A stretch of DNA of 64,000 bases from Psychrosphaera sp. B3R10. Its GTDB lineage: Bacteria; Pseudomonadota; Gammaproteobacteria; Enterobacterales; Alteromonadaceae. Positions 26,817 through 36,575 of the stretch are shown here, piece by piece. Position numbers and translations under genes: made by a program. The stretch lies in assembly GCF_018861025.1 (NCBI RefSeq), contig NZ_JAHKQH010000040.1, forward strand, positions 1 through 64,000. The letters are read 5' to 3'. Each line of letters starts with the position of its first letter. Positions within the stretch are counted from its first letter, which is position 1. The notes beneath the pieces were generated by a model that was not told the origin of the DNA, made no database searches, and was given only the letters and a program-made list of their open reading frames with translations.

Positions 26817-27911
26817 ATGATCTCTAACAATACGTTCACTACATCTAAATTGAAAAAACCAACCATTCTGCTAGGGGCATTTTTGGCGTCTATTTTTATT
26901 GCAGGTTGCGCAGAAGAAGAGGTGCAAACTGAAACTGCCATCATCGAACCAACTGTTAAATTGTCAGCTGCTACAGATATGCCAAACTTTTCTGAATTTG
27001 AATTTCCAGCAGAAGTTTCAGCGGTTAAAACTATCGACGTGAGTTTTGAAGTCGCCGGTCGATTGCAGGACGTAAATTTGCGCACGGGTTCTATCGTTAA
27101 AAAAGGTGACTTACTTGCTCAAGTCGATCCAACTGAATTCACTCAACGCCTTAATGAAGCTAAAACCCGTTTAGAACAGGCGAAGCGAGATTTAGATCGT
27201 GCCACCGCCACATTTGAAAAAGGCCTTGCAGCCCAAAGCCAACTCGATAATGCAAAAACAAATTACGAACTTGCTCAAATTGCAATAAATCGCGCGCAGA
27301 AAGATTTAAGTTATACCTCGGTTAAAGCGCCATTTGATGCACAAATTTCACAACGTCTTGTGGACAACAATAACTTTGTAAAAGCGGGGGACATCATTGC
27401 TAAATTGCAGGATGTGTCACGATTTTATTTTAATATTAATGTCCCTGAACGTTTATTAACTGGCTACAAACAAGGCGCAGAGATTGAAGCCGCCGCAAGC
27501 ATCATTTCAGCACCAGAAAAAATGTATCAATTAGAATATGTTGAACATGCCACGCAAGCAGATCCGATTACTCAAACATACAAAGTCGTTTTTGCTGCGG
27601 CAACGACCGATCCTAGCCTGACACCTGGGGCACGAGCCAAAGTCTTACTAAAACTAGGTTATCAACGTTATGGCGATGGTTTATTAATTCCTGTTACGGC
27701 ACTCGTTGGCAATAATAGCGAAGGGTTCCACGTATGGAAATTTGATCCAAAAACCCGTGAAGTTGTAGCGACTGAAGTCGAGGTCTTGTTTGTTAAAAAC
27801 CAGCAAGCACTAGTGAAAAGCACACTAAACGCAGGCGATGAAGTGGTTGCTGCTGGTACTACGAAGATGCGCGAAGGCCTTGTTGTTAAACCTTACAATG
27901 CGGAGCTGTAA
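26817..27911 (+). CDS. RND efflux periplasmic adaptor (membrane fusion protein)
   Basis: A 364-aa lipoprotein (lipobox IAGC, Cys31) with the AcrA/HlyD layout: a beta-barrel/lipoyl half starting VSFEVAGRLQDVNLRTGSIV, a helical hairpin with RLEQAKRDLDRA, the second lipoyl half (LSYTSVKAPFDAQI), then barrel and membrane-proximal domains. It links the inner-membrane pump encoded two bases downstream to an outer-membrane channel, which is not encoded here. Confidence 0.92.
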   Translation: MISNNTFTTSKLKKPTILLGAFLASIFIAGCAEEEVQTETAIIEPTVKLSAATDMPNFSEFEFPAEVSAVKTIDVSFEVAGRLQDVNLRTGSIVKKGDLLAQVDPTEFTQRLNEAKTRLEQAKRDLDRATATFEKGLAAQSQLDNAKTNYELAQIAINRAQKDLSYTSVKAPFDAQISQRLVDNNNFVKAGDIIAKLQDVSRFYFNINVPERLLTGYKQGAEIEAAASIISAPEKMYQLEYVEHATQADPITQTYKVVFAAATTDPSLTPGARAKVLLKLGYQRYGDGLLIPVTALVGNNSEGFHVWKFDPKTREVVATEVEVLFVKNQQALVKSTLNAGDEVVAAGTTKMREGLVVKPYNAEL

Positions 27912-27913
27912 TA

Positions 27914-30900
27914 ATGGATATCGCTCGTTATTCCATTAAAAACCCAGTCAACATTTGGTTGATGGTAATCGTATTTATCATTGGCGGTTTAATCGCCCTT
28001 AACAATATCGGTCGACTAGAAGACCCCGCATTTACCATTAAACAAGTACAAGTTGTTACTCAGTTTCCTGGGGCCAGCGCGGTTAAAGTTGAACGGGAAA
28101 TTACTGAACCACTAGAGATCGCTATTCAGCAGATGCCGCAACTGCGTCGCATTATGTCGATTTCTAAACCCGGTGTTTCAGAAATTACAGTTGAAGTAGA
28201 GTCGCATTACGATTCAAATGTATTGCCTCAAATTTGGGACGAACTCCGAAAACGTCTACGTGACGCTGGTAAAAATTTGCCAATTGGCGCACAAACACCA
28301 AGCGTTTACGACGACTTTGGTGATGTGTATGGCATGTATTACGCCTTAAGTGCTCCTGAATTTTCACCTCAAGAATTACGTGAGTTTGCTCGTATTATTC
28401 GCCGTGAGTTATTGGTTACCGAAGGCGTTGCTAAAGTGCAGGTTAGCGGAGTACAACAAGAACAGCTTGTTGCCTACATTAATCCTTATCAAATCGCCGG
28501 ATTGGGCATTTCGTTCCCCGATCTGGCTCAGTTATTAGCCGAAAACCTAAAACCTTTTAATGGCGGTCGTGCCCAAGTTGGCGAGAAAAAAGTTCGTATA
28601 CTGGTGGATAATGCCCTAGATAAAATTGACGAAATTTATAACTTGTCGTTAGTTGTCCCTGGTAGTTCACGTTCGATAAAAATTCGTGACGTCGCTGAAC
28701 TCAAAATAGAACCCGTTGATATTCAACCTGTTTTAGTTCGCTATCAAGGCCATGAAGCCATCACATTAGCCATTTCTGCGTTAAACGATGTCAATATCGT
28801 TAACGTCGGGCATAGCGTGACCGACAAAGTTGAGCAGATAATCACGACGTTACCAGCAGGTATTACGTTAACCCCAATTTACGACCAAGCGGCACTTGTT
28901 GACCAATCTGTTAAGGGGTTTATCGATAACCTAATTTTGTCGGTTGTTGTGGTAACACTTACTCTTTGTATCTTTATGGGTTGGCGTTCAGGTGTTGTTG
29001 TTGGCGCAGTATTGTTAGTAACAGTAATGGGTACTGTGTTGATCATGTGGTTAATGGGTTTGCAGCTACAACGAATTTCACTTGGCGCTATGGTAATTGC
29101 CATGGGTATGCTGGTCGACAATGCGATAGTTGTGGCTGAAGGCATGATGTTAAGAATGAAGCAGGGCAAATCGGCCACAGAAGCAGCCAGCTTTATTGTT
29201 AAACGAACACAGTGGCCTTTACTAGGGGCGACAATTATTGGTATCGCAGCGTTTTCTGGTATTGGTTTGTCAGACGATGCAACAGGTGAATTTTTGTACT
29301 CATTATTTGCCGTCGTCTTAGTTTCTTTGTTGCTTAGCTGGGTATTAGCAACAACGGTTGTGCCTTTATTTGGTAAATATTTTTACCAAGTTGGTAACGA
29401 CACAGCGGGCGAAACAAACAAAGGCGTGTTATATCGCGGTTATTTGGCTTTGCTGCACACCGCGCTTAAATTTAGATGGATAACGGTTGCTGCGTTATTA
29501 GCGATAACCGTTGTGGCTTATATGGGCTTTGGGTCAGTAAAACAAGGCTTTTTCCCAAGTTCTAATGCACCATTGTTTTATATCCATTATTGGGGTCCAC
29601 AGGATCGTGATATTCGTCATACAACTGAAATTATGACTCAAGCTGAGTCGGTCATTTTAGAACATAAAGATGTTGATACCGTAACGACCTTTATTGGCCG
29701 TGGTGCGGACCGCTTTACCCTGACTTATGCGCCACAACAGCCAAACGAGAGTTATGGCTACTTTTTAATTAAAGCCACTGACCGAGACAAAATAGACTCG
29801 TTAATTAAAACATTAGTAAAACAACTTCCGCAGCTGGACTTAGATGCCAACTTTTATAGTGAACGTATGCAATTTGGTCCCGGTGGCGGCGCCAAACTTG
29901 CGGCACGTTTTTCTGGTCCAGACACTGAAGTACTGCGTGACTTAGCAGAACAAGCCAAAACCATCTTAATCAACGACGAAAAAGTTCGAGATATTCGTCA
30001 CAACTGGCGAGAAAAAGGGCTGGCTATCAATACCCATTACGATGCGTTTAATGCTGGTATGACGGGCATTACCCGTTCTGACTTTAGCCAAGCGATTCAA
30101 TACGCTAGCACTGGACTTGAATTAGGTAAATTGCAAGATGGTGACTATAGCTATTCGATAAAAGCCAAAATGGCGATGGCGTCTGATTCAGAACTTGATT
30201 CAATTAAAAACAGCCAAGTTTGGAGTTCGTCCCAACGTCACCATGTGCCGTTTTTACAAGTCTCCAATGGACTAGAGCTGGTAAACGAAGAAACACAAAT
30301 TCATCGCCGTAACCGCTTACGCACAATAACGGTTAATGCTGACCCTGGATTTGACGAAACCGCTGGCCAGGCATTTGCCCGCATGAAACCGCAAATCGAA
30401 GCGATTTCATTACCCGATGGTTACAAACTGGAATGGGGCGGAGAATATGAGTCGTCAAAAGACGCTCAAAAAGCACTTGGTTCAGGCTTGCCGGCTGGGT
30501 TCTTGGCGATGTTTTTAATTTCGGTTTTACTGTTTGGTCGAGTACGTCAACCTTTGATCATTTGGTTAATTGTGCCAATGGCTGCAGTAGGTGTGGTCAG
30601 TGGTTTGTTGGCCACAGACATGCCATTTGGGTTTATGTCGCTGCTCGGTTTTTTAAGTCTGTTTGGTATGTTAATTAAAAATGCCATTGTTCTTATTGAA
30701 GAAATCGACCTGCAGATCCAAGAAGGACTCGAAGCCAAAGTCGCGATTATTACCGCCAGTGCTAGTCGTTTACGGCCTGTCGCATTAGCCGCCATTACCA
30801 CCATTTTAGGTATGGCACCGTTATTATCAGATGCCTTTTTTGCTGACATGTCGGTGACCATCATGGGTGGATTAGCATTTGCTACGATATTAACAATGAT

Positions 30901-30955
30901 TGCCGTTCCTGTATTTTATAGTATCTTTTATAAAGTAAGCTATAGAGCTAAGTAA
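27914..30955 (+). CDS. RND efflux permease (AcrB/HAE1 superfamily)
   Basis: A 1013-aa inner-membrane proton antiporter with the standard twofold layout: a first helix near 12-33, a periplasmic porter domain, six helices around 335-490, a second porter domain, and helices from about 855. TM4 reads GMLVDNAIVV: Asp402 is kept but the second Asp of the AcrB pair is Asn403, as in some subfamilies. The TM10 Lys is kept (FGMLIKNAIVLIEE). Substrates unknown. Last gene of the TetR-controlled operon; a strong terminator follows. Confidence 0.92.
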   Translation: MDIARYSIKNPVNIWLMVIVFIIGGLIALNNIGRLEDPAFTIKQVQVVTQFPGASAVKVEREITEPLEIAIQQMPQLRRIMSISKPGVSEITVEVESHYDSNVLPQIWDELRKRLRDAGKNLPIGAQTPSVYDDFGDVYGMYYALSAPEFSPQELREFARIIRRELLVTEGVAKVQVSGVQQEQLVAYINPYQIAGLGISFPDLAQLLAENLKPFNGGRAQVGEKKVRILVDNALDKIDEIYNLSLVVPGSSRSIKIRDVAELKIEPVDIQPVLVRYQGHEAITLAISALNDVNIVNVGHSVTDKVEQIITTLPAGITLTPIYDQAALVDQSVKGFIDNLILSVVVVTLTLCIFMGWRSGVVVGAVLLVTVMGTVLIMWLMGLQLQRISLGAMVIAMGMLVDNAIVVAEGMMLRMKQGKSATEAASFIVKRTQWPLLGATIIGIAAFSGIGLSDDATGEFLYSLFAVVLVSLLLSWVLATTVVPLFGKYFYQVGNDTAGETNKGVLYRGYLALLHTALKFRWITVAALLAITVVAYMGFGSVKQGFFPSSNAPLFYIHYWGPQDRDIRHTTEIMTQAESVILEHKDVDTVTTFIGRGADRFTLTYAPQQPNESYGYFLIKATDRDKIDSLIKTLVKQLPQLDLDANFYSERMQFGPGGGAKLAARFSGPDTEVLRDLAEQAKTILINDEKVRDIRHNWREKGLAINTHYDAFNAGMTGITRSDFSQAIQYASTGLELGKLQDGDYSYSIKAKMAMASDSELDSIKNSQVWSSSQRHHVPFLQVSNGLELVNEETQIHRRNRLRTITVNADPGFDETAGQAFARMKPQIEAISLPDGYKLEWGGEYESSKDAQKALGSGLPAGFLAMFLISVLLFGRVRQPLIIWLIVPMAAVGVVSGLLATDMPFGFMSLLGFLSLFGMLIKNAIVLIEEIDLQIQEGLEAKVAIITASASRLRPVALAAITTILGMAPLLSDAFFADMSVTIMGGLAFATILTMIAVPVFYSIFYKVSYRAK

Positions 30956-30973
30956 CGACAAACGCATAATGCT

Positions 30974-31008
30974 AACGGCGCCTTGTCATGACAAGTGCGC
31001 CGTTTTTT
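30974..31008 (+). terminator. Strong rho-independent terminator of the RND operon
   Basis: A 13-bp interrupted stem AACGGCGC-CTTGT/ACAAG-GCGCCGTT followed by T6, 19 bp after the permease stop. Confidence 0.92.
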
Positions 31009-31056
31009 ATGTTTGCCATTTGGCTAATTACGATATCCAACCTTGGGAGATAAATA

Positions 31057-31761
31057 ATGTGTGGCAGATTAAACGTAACTGACGATCCCTGGGTACGCCA
31101 ATTAGCACTCGATTTAGGGGTGAATTTAGATCAAACGCCAATTCAACCAAACCGTTTCGTGCGAGCGGCTTCTGAAGTACAAATTATCGTAGAAAAACCC
31201 GGCGCTCGATTTCTTCGTCCCGCGACCTGGTGGTTGCTTCTGGAACGTTCAGATAATGGATTCAAACCGTCAAAATACACATCCTTTAATACTCGATACG
31301 ACAAGTTGAATGTCCCCCGAAGCGCCGGATATGCGCCATTTCGAGAGTCACGTTGTGTTATCGTAGCTAAAGGCTTTGGTGAGACCGAGTTTGTGCAACA
31401 CGGTAGACAAAAAGTCCCTAAACACTATTATGATTTGACCGCCAAAGACGGCGCTATAGCGTTTGGGGGATTGTATCGAGATTATTATAATAAACAGACT
31501 GGAGAAATCGTCACCGGTTGTAGCGTGATCACCTTACCGCCGCACCCTAAATTAAATGAAATTCACAGCAAAGCAAGCCCATTAATGTTACCTCAAGATG
31601 ACACATTAAACGCTTGGTTAGATCCATACAATCAAGATGTTGCGATGTTTCAACACCTTTTGCAGCCAAATATTAGACAAACACTTGAAGCCACACAAAT
31701 TGATAAACCAAGCTTATTTAATGCCATCGCCGAGCCTATTTTAATTCAAGCTGATGGCTAA
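31057..31761 (+). CDS. SRAP family protein (HMCES/YedK-like), abasic-site DNA crosslinker
   Basis: A 234-aa protein of the SOS response-associated peptidase family, which shields abasic sites in single-stranded DNA by a covalent link. The catalytic N-terminal Cys2 is present (MCGRLN), together with Asn78 (FNTRYD), Glu109 (AKGFGETEF, where most members read GFYEW) and His170 (EIHSKASPLML, usually IHxRMP). Key residues are kept while surrounding motifs diverge, so this is an outlying subgroup. GGGAGAT precedes the ATG. Monocistronic. Confidence 0.88.
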   Translation: MCGRLNVTDDPWVRQLALDLGVNLDQTPIQPNRFVRAASEVQIIVEKPGARFLRPATWWLLLERSDNGFKPSKYTSFNTRYDKLNVPRSAGYAPFRESRCVIVAKGFGETEFVQHGRQKVPKHYYDLTAKDGAIAFGGLYRDYYNKQTGEIVTGCSVITLPPHPKLNEIHSKASPLMLPQDDTLNAWLDPYNQDVAMFQHLLQPNIRQTLEATQIDKPSLFNAIAEPILIQADG

Positions 31762-31829
31762 TGACTGAGATATTGAATCGCCGCGAATACAAACTGATCG
31801 GCGACGATTTTTATTAGCACAAAACGATT

Positions 31830-33563
31830 TTATATCCGTTTGTTATTCATCTCATTCACGCAATATTTAACTGCCCTGACCGTCATTGCCATAAAGGTTA
31901 ACGATGGGTTTACTACCGCAGAAGAACAAAACGCTGCACCGTCTGAGACAAATAAATTATCAATGTCGTGGGTTTGGTTAAAGCCATTTAAAATTGAATC
32001 TTTTGGATCGCGTCCCATACGTGCTGTACCCACTTCATGAATCGCTAACCCCGGCGCGTTATGATCATAGGTCGTGCGACTTTTAACATCCAAAACACCT
32101 GCTTTTCTAAGCATGTCGGCACCAACTTGTGCGGCATCTTCCATCATCAGTTTTTCGTTATCTGACCATTGGCAATTGATGTCCAATTGCGGAATACCCC
32201 ATTTATCAGTTTTAGTTGGGTGCAATGCCACTTGGTTCTCAAATCTAGGTAACATTTCACCCTGGGCATAAAGCCCTAGTCGCCATTCTCCAGGTTCAGT
32301 TAGCTTAGACTTATAGTCGGCACCAATTCCGTCACTGCCACCTTTACCACGCCAATCGGTGCGATATGCACCCATACCAAATGCGTAACCACGTTTAAAC
32401 CCTTCGCCATAAAGGCTCGGTTTATAACGAAAATTAGGAATGTAACACCCCGTTGGACGACGTCCCTGATAAAATTCGTCCTCATACCCTTCAACCCTGC
32501 CATCGGCACTCGCATTGTAATTATGGTCCATTAGATAATGTCCCAATACGCCTGACGAGTTTGCAATACCATTAGGGAATTTCTTAGACTTACTATTGAG
32601 CATAATTTGAGTACTGCCCAACGTACTCGCACACAAAAAGACCACTTTTGCAAAGTATTCACGGGTGGTTAAATTATCGTTATCGATGACTTTAACACCA
32701 AGCACTTTATTGGTTTTGTCGTCATAAATTAGACTATGAACCACACTATTTGGCGCGATATGCAGATTGTTTGTTTTCGCCGCCGCAGGCAGAGTTGAGC
32801 TTTGGGTAGAAAAATAAGCGCCAAATGAACAGCCTTTTTGGCATTCATTTCGAGCTTGGCATTGCACTCGGCCTTGCTCGATATGCAGTTGTGTCGGTTT
32901 AGTTAAATGGGCGCAACGGCCCATAATCACGTGTCGTTCGGTGTAATTTTTATCAACAAACCGTTTGAACATTTTTTCCGGTGAGGTCATTTCAAACGGC
33001 GGTAAAAATTCGCTGTCGGGTAAATTTACTAACCCTTCTGCCTGACCACTTATACCCACAAACTTTTCAACGTAGCTGTATTCATCTTTCAAATCGTCAT
33101 AGCGTATTGGCCAGTCATTGCCTACGCCATCACGTTTATTCGCTAAAAAATCGTCTTCACATAGTCGGTAGCTTTGTCGATGCCACAAAAGGGACTTACC
33201 ACCGAGTTGATTGGCTCTAATCCAGGTGAAGTCGGTACCTTCTTTGGTCGAATAAGGCAATTCTCGGTCGTTACCAAAAAAATGCTTAGTGCTATCGTGA
33301 AACGCATAACATTTTTTTTGTTGATGGAAATCTTGTTCCACTAACAAATTATCGACCTTGCTTCTATTTGGAAACTCCCACGGGCCTTTACCTTCACCAG
33401 GATAGTCTTCGCGGTGTTTTACCACTCGCCCGCGCTCAATCATTAACGTATTTAATCCGCGTTCACAAAATTCTTTAGCTGCCCAGCCACCGGTAATTCC
33501 AGAACCAACAACAATGGCATCAAAGACAGTATCGGTTTGTTCTATATACATTTTATCGTTCAT
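31830..33563 (-). CDS. GMC-family FAD-dependent oxidoreductase (sugar dehydrogenase)
   Basis: A 577-aa flavoprotein. The N-terminal FAD site is VVGSGITGGWAAKE (about 18-31). A Cys-rich stretch (CQARNECQKGCSFG) lies mid-protein, and the C-terminal catalytic His is in HEVGTARMG with the partner Asn in VVNPSLTFMAM. The best fit is the large subunit of gluconate-2-dehydrogenase or glucoside-3-dehydrogenase complexes, which oxidise a sugar hydroxyl in the periplasm and pass electrons onward. No cytochrome subunit gene is adjacent. The 24 bp to the upstream subunit-3-like gene indicates an operon. Confidence 0.85.
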   Translation of the reverse strand: MNDKMYIEQTDTVFDAIVVGSGITGGWAAKEFCERGLNTLMIERGRVVKHREDYPGEGKGPWEFPNRSKVDNLLVEQDFHQQKKCYAFHDSTKHFFGNDRELPYSTKEGTDFTWIRANQLGGKSLLWHRQSYRLCEDDFLANKRDGVGNDWPIRYDDLKDEYSYVEKFVGISGQAEGLVNLPDSEFLPPFEMTSPEKMFKRFVDKNYTERHVIMGRCAHLTKPTQLHIEQGRVQCQARNECQKGCSFGAYFSTQSSTLPAAAKTNNLHIAPNSVVHSLIYDDKTNKVLGVKVIDNDNLTTREYFAKVVFLCASTLGSTQIMLNSKSKKFPNGIANSSGVLGHYLMDHNYNASADGRVEGYEDEFYQGRRPTGCYIPNFRYKPSLYGEGFKRGYAFGMGAYRTDWRGKGGSDGIGADYKSKLTEPGEWRLGLYAQGEMLPRFENQVALHPTKTDKWGIPQLDINCQWSDNEKLMMEDAAQVGADMLRKAGVLDVKSRTTYDHNAPGLAIHEVGTARMGRDPKDSILNGFNQTHDIDNLFVSDGAAFCSSAVVNPSLTFMAMTVRAVKYCVNEMNNKRI

Positions 33564-33587
33564 ATTTTACTCCACTGCCATTTGAGA

Positions 33588-34205
33588 CTAATAAAAGGCA
33601 TGTGAACCCCATGCTTTATCGCCCTTTTTATAAGGGATTGAACCGGTAAACCCACCCGGTACGGGCAGATATCGTAGCGCCTGTGTCGCGCCAACTTCTG
33701 ACGTGAAAAAGCCGAACACGATAAGGTGTTTAATTAGCTGAAATTTGGACTTTTGATCGTGGTTAAAACCGTCAAGTCGTTCTAATTTAGTTAATAATTC
33801 ATGACGTTGACTGTCAATTAACTGCGCAAAGGACGTTGAAAAAGCATTGATGGCTGCACTTTCAATATCATCCACTATTTCTATTGCCAAACGTCGGTCA
33901 TGTTTGTTGTAACAAACCGCTAATTGATGATCGATAAACCCATGACAATCAACATCTTCAGCACTTGGTGTATCTGTTTTTGGCAAAACGGTTCTGGCAA
34001 TTTTTGCCAACGTCGCCATTTGTGACTGCGTAAAGGTTTTGCCTTTACGGTGGGCACTGTTTGGTGTCATTTCGTAGGCAAATGCCTGATTTAACTTCAC
34101 CCCACTGACAAGCGTAAAGGCTGCACTCGAACCAACTACTAGACCTAACTTACGCAGAAAGTCACGGCGCGTTGGTTCGGTTAATTCGTTATTAGATGGT
34201 TCCAT
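33588..34205 (-). CDS. Tat-exported gluconate 2-dehydrogenase subunit 3-like protein
   Basis: A 205-aa protein with a twin-arginine signal (TRRDFLRKLG followed by a hydrophobic stretch and an Ala-rich site, AFAYE). The mature part fits the gluconate-2-dehydrogenase subunit 3 family (FTQSQMATLAKIARTVLP; VFGFFTSEVGATQALRYLPVPGG). Such subunits carry their GMC partner through the Tat pathway. The ATG at 34205 follows GGAAGG; the GTG two codons earlier is also possible. It overlaps the MFS gene by 14 bp. Confidence 0.88.
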   Translation of the reverse strand: MEPSNNELTEPTRRDFLRKLGLVVGSSAAFTLVSGVKLNQAFAYEMTPNSAHRKGKTFTQSQMATLAKIARTVLPKTDTPSAEDVDCHGFIDHQLAVCYNKHDRRLAIEIVDDIESAAINAFSTSFAQLIDSQRHELLTKLERLDGFNHDQKSKFQLIKHLIVFGFFTSEVGATQALRYLPVPGGFTGSIPYKKGDKAWGSHAFY

Positions 34206-35472
34206 GTTCACCTTCCGACTTTTCTACTATTGAATCTGTGTCAGTAGATTGTTCTGATTGTTTTTGTTGACCGTTTGTTTGTCTTCTCACAATGACAAAT
34301 AACACCGCAAATACAACGATTAAGACACTAGGGAATACCGTTAAGTTTGAGAGTACTTCTTGCCCGGCAACCAATCCAACTTGGTCTGGCGCGACATTTG
34401 ACATTTCTGCAGTCTTTTTCGCGTCGTCAATCCATTGGCCAATAACCGGATTCCACATACTGACCGAAAACATGCCTACACCACCGGCTAAAGATAACCC
34501 TAACGCACCTGTTTTTGGCGTATATTCCACAACACAACCCAGCATAGTGGGCCAAAAATATGTCACGCCGACGGCAAATAATATCGCCGCTAGATATATC
34601 ATTGGGCCGCTGACTTGGCTCATCATATAAATTCCGCTAAGTGCGATTACCGACGATACAAACAAGGTGCCAACAGGGCTTAAGCGGTGAACCAATGGCC
34701 CCGCATAATAACGACCAACCGCCATTAGACCTGTAATTAACGCTAGGATAAGCATTGGCGAAGCACCGCTTTCACCTAAAATTCGTTCAATCCATTGTTG
34801 TGTGCCAAGTTCGGTTGTTGCCGTCAAACTAAAACATAACAACAGTAAAAGGTATAACGGCGAAATTAGACTGCGCATGTTATTTATTGTTGAGTTCTGT
34901 ACTTTGTCAAAAATTGGGAAGGTGCTTTTTAGCAACATAGTTCCGTAAATAAGCGTAGGAATTAGAATTAGTGCAACTTGCCATTGCCACGTTAACCCAA
35001 TAGACGCCATAAATTGTGATGCTAATGCACCAATCAATATGCCCCCTGGGAACCACACATGAAAACGATTCAGCATTGTTGTTTTATTGCTTGAATGCAG
35101 ATCCGCGATTAGTGGATTACAACCCGCCTCGACCGAGCCATTAGCAAAGCCAATTAAAAACGTTGAAATAAGCAGGCCCCAAAATCCACCAGCGGTTAGG
35201 GTAAAAATAATGCCAAACAAGTGACAGGTAAATGCCAAAACGATCAGCTTTTTAGCACCAAGTGCGTTATACAAAATACCGCCAAACATAGTCGCTATAG
35301 GAAAACCCAAAAATGCCATGGCATTTATCCACCCCAACTCACGGCCGTTGAGCCCAAATTCAACTCCGAGTTCTCCCAAGATCCCCGCGCGAATTGCAAA
35401 GGTCATTGCAGTCACAATAAGGGCAATACAGCAGAGCCTAAAAATCTTATCCTTGTCGACGATATTATTCAT
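34192..35472 (-). CDS. MFS transporter (FucP-like sugar permease)
   Basis: A 426-aa inner-membrane transporter with 12 predicted helices and a charged, Gln/Ser-rich cytoplasmic tail. Conserved features include GFPIATMFGGILYNALGAKK (loop 2-3) and GFANGSVEAGCNPLIADLH. The family resemblance is to sugar/proton symporters of the FHS group. Position between the isomerase gene and the sugar dehydrogenase subunits suggests that it imports the keto-sugar or its parent compound. Substrate inferred only from context. Confidence 0.85.
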   Translation of the reverse strand: MNNIVDKDKIFRLCCIALIVTAMTFAIRAGILGELGVEFGLNGRELGWINAMAFLGFPIATMFGGILYNALGAKKLIVLAFTCHLFGIIFTLTAGGFWGLLISTFLIGFANGSVEAGCNPLIADLHSSNKTTMLNRFHVWFPGGILIGALASQFMASIGLTWQWQVALILIPTLIYGTMLLKSTFPIFDKVQNSTINNMRSLISPLYLLLLLCFSLTATTELGTQQWIERILGESGASPMLILALITGLMAVGRYYAGPLVHRLSPVGTLFVSSVIALSGIYMMSQVSGPMIYLAAILFAVGVTYFWPTMLGCVVEYTPKTGALGLSLAGGVGMFSVSMWNPVIGQWIDDAKKTAEMSNVAPDQVGLVAGQEVLSNLTVFPSVLIVVFAVLFVIVRRQTNGQQKQSEQSTDTDSIVEKSEGEHGTI

Positions 35473-35519
35473 AATGTTCTCTTTTTTGTTATTTTTATCT
35501 GTTGATTGAACTACTTGAA

Positions 35520-36575
35520 TTAGCTGAGGCCAAGTACCTTATTATTAAATTCAACGTCTGCTGCTCCCCCAGCAAAATCGTCAAATGCCTTATCTGTCGG
35601 TCTTATAATATGTTGTTCGATAAATTTAGCGCCCTCCGCTGCTCCATCTAAAGGATGTTTAATACAACATTCCCATTCCATCACTGCCCAACCTTCATAA
35701 CCATAGGCTGTCAGCTTGCTAAATATGGCATTAAAATCTATCTGACCATCACCTAATGACCGAAAACGTCCAGGCCTATCGACCCAAGATTCATAACCAC
35801 CATAAACACCAGCGCGTCCTGTTGCGTTAAATTCAGCATCTTTAACGTGGAATGCTTTTATTCGTTCGTGGTAAATATCGATAAATGCCAGATAGTCGAG
35901 TTGCTGCAATATAAAATGTGATGGGTCATAAAGAATATTGGCTCGTGGGTGATCATTAACCGCCTTCAAAAAGCGCTCAAATGTCACTCCATCGTGTAAG
36001 TCTTCACCTGGGTGTAACTCGTAACAGACATCAACACCTGCGGCGTCAAAGGCATCAAGTATCGGTAACCAACGTTTCGCAAGTTCGGCAAAGCCTTGTT
36101 CGACAAGACCGGCGGGGCGTTGCGGCCACGGATAAAACGTGTGCCACAATAACGCGCCAGAAAAAGTGGCGTGCGCGTTTAGGCCAAGCTGTTTACTGGC
36201 GGTTGCTGCCCACATCATCTGCTCAACAGCCCACTCTTGACGAGCGACTGGATTATTTTTGACGTGTTCAGGTGCGAAGCCATCAAACATCTCGTTATAA
36301 GCTGGGTGAACCGCCACTAACTGACCTTGTAAATGGGTTGATAACTCACTGATTGAGAGTCCATAACTTGCCACTTTTTTCAGTATTTCGTCACAGTACG
36401 AAGTGTCCTGAGCGGCCTGTTTAAGATCAAAAAAACGGGCATCCCATGAAGGTATTTGAATGGCTTTAAAACCAAGTCCAGCCGCCCATTTACAGATATC
36501 ATCTAGATTACTAAAAGGTATGTCGTCACTGGCAAATTGAGCAAGAAAAATACCTGGCCCTTTGATCTGTTTCAT
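35520..36575 (-). CDS. Sugar phosphate isomerase/epimerase (TIM barrel, AP endonuclease 2 family)
   Basis: A 351-aa cytoplasmic TIM-barrel protein (xylose isomerase-like). Metal-binding motifs are visible: CYELHPGEDLHDG (Glu), ILYDPSHF (Asp/His), IKAFHVKDAEF (His) and WAVMEWECCI (Glu). Related proteins act on keto-sugars, for example as 2-keto-myo-inositol or 3-keto-glycoside isomerases and lyases. It starts at the base where the upstream oxidoreductase stops (TAATG), so the two are translationally coupled and likely act in sequence. Confidence 0.87.
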   Translation of the reverse strand: MKQIKGPGIFLAQFASDDIPFSNLDDICKWAAGLGFKAIQIPSWDARFFDLKQAAQDTSYCDEILKKVASYGLSISELSTHLQGQLVAVHPAYNEMFDGFAPEHVKNNPVARQEWAVEQMMWAATASKQLGLNAHATFSGALLWHTFYPWPQRPAGLVEQGFAELAKRWLPILDAFDAAGVDVCYELHPGEDLHDGVTFERFLKAVNDHPRANILYDPSHFILQQLDYLAFIDIYHERIKAFHVKDAEFNATGRAGVYGGYESWVDRPGRFRSLGDGQIDFNAIFSKLTAYGYEGWAVMEWECCIKHPLDGAAEGAKFIEQHIIRPTDKAFDDFAGGAADVEFNNKVLGLS

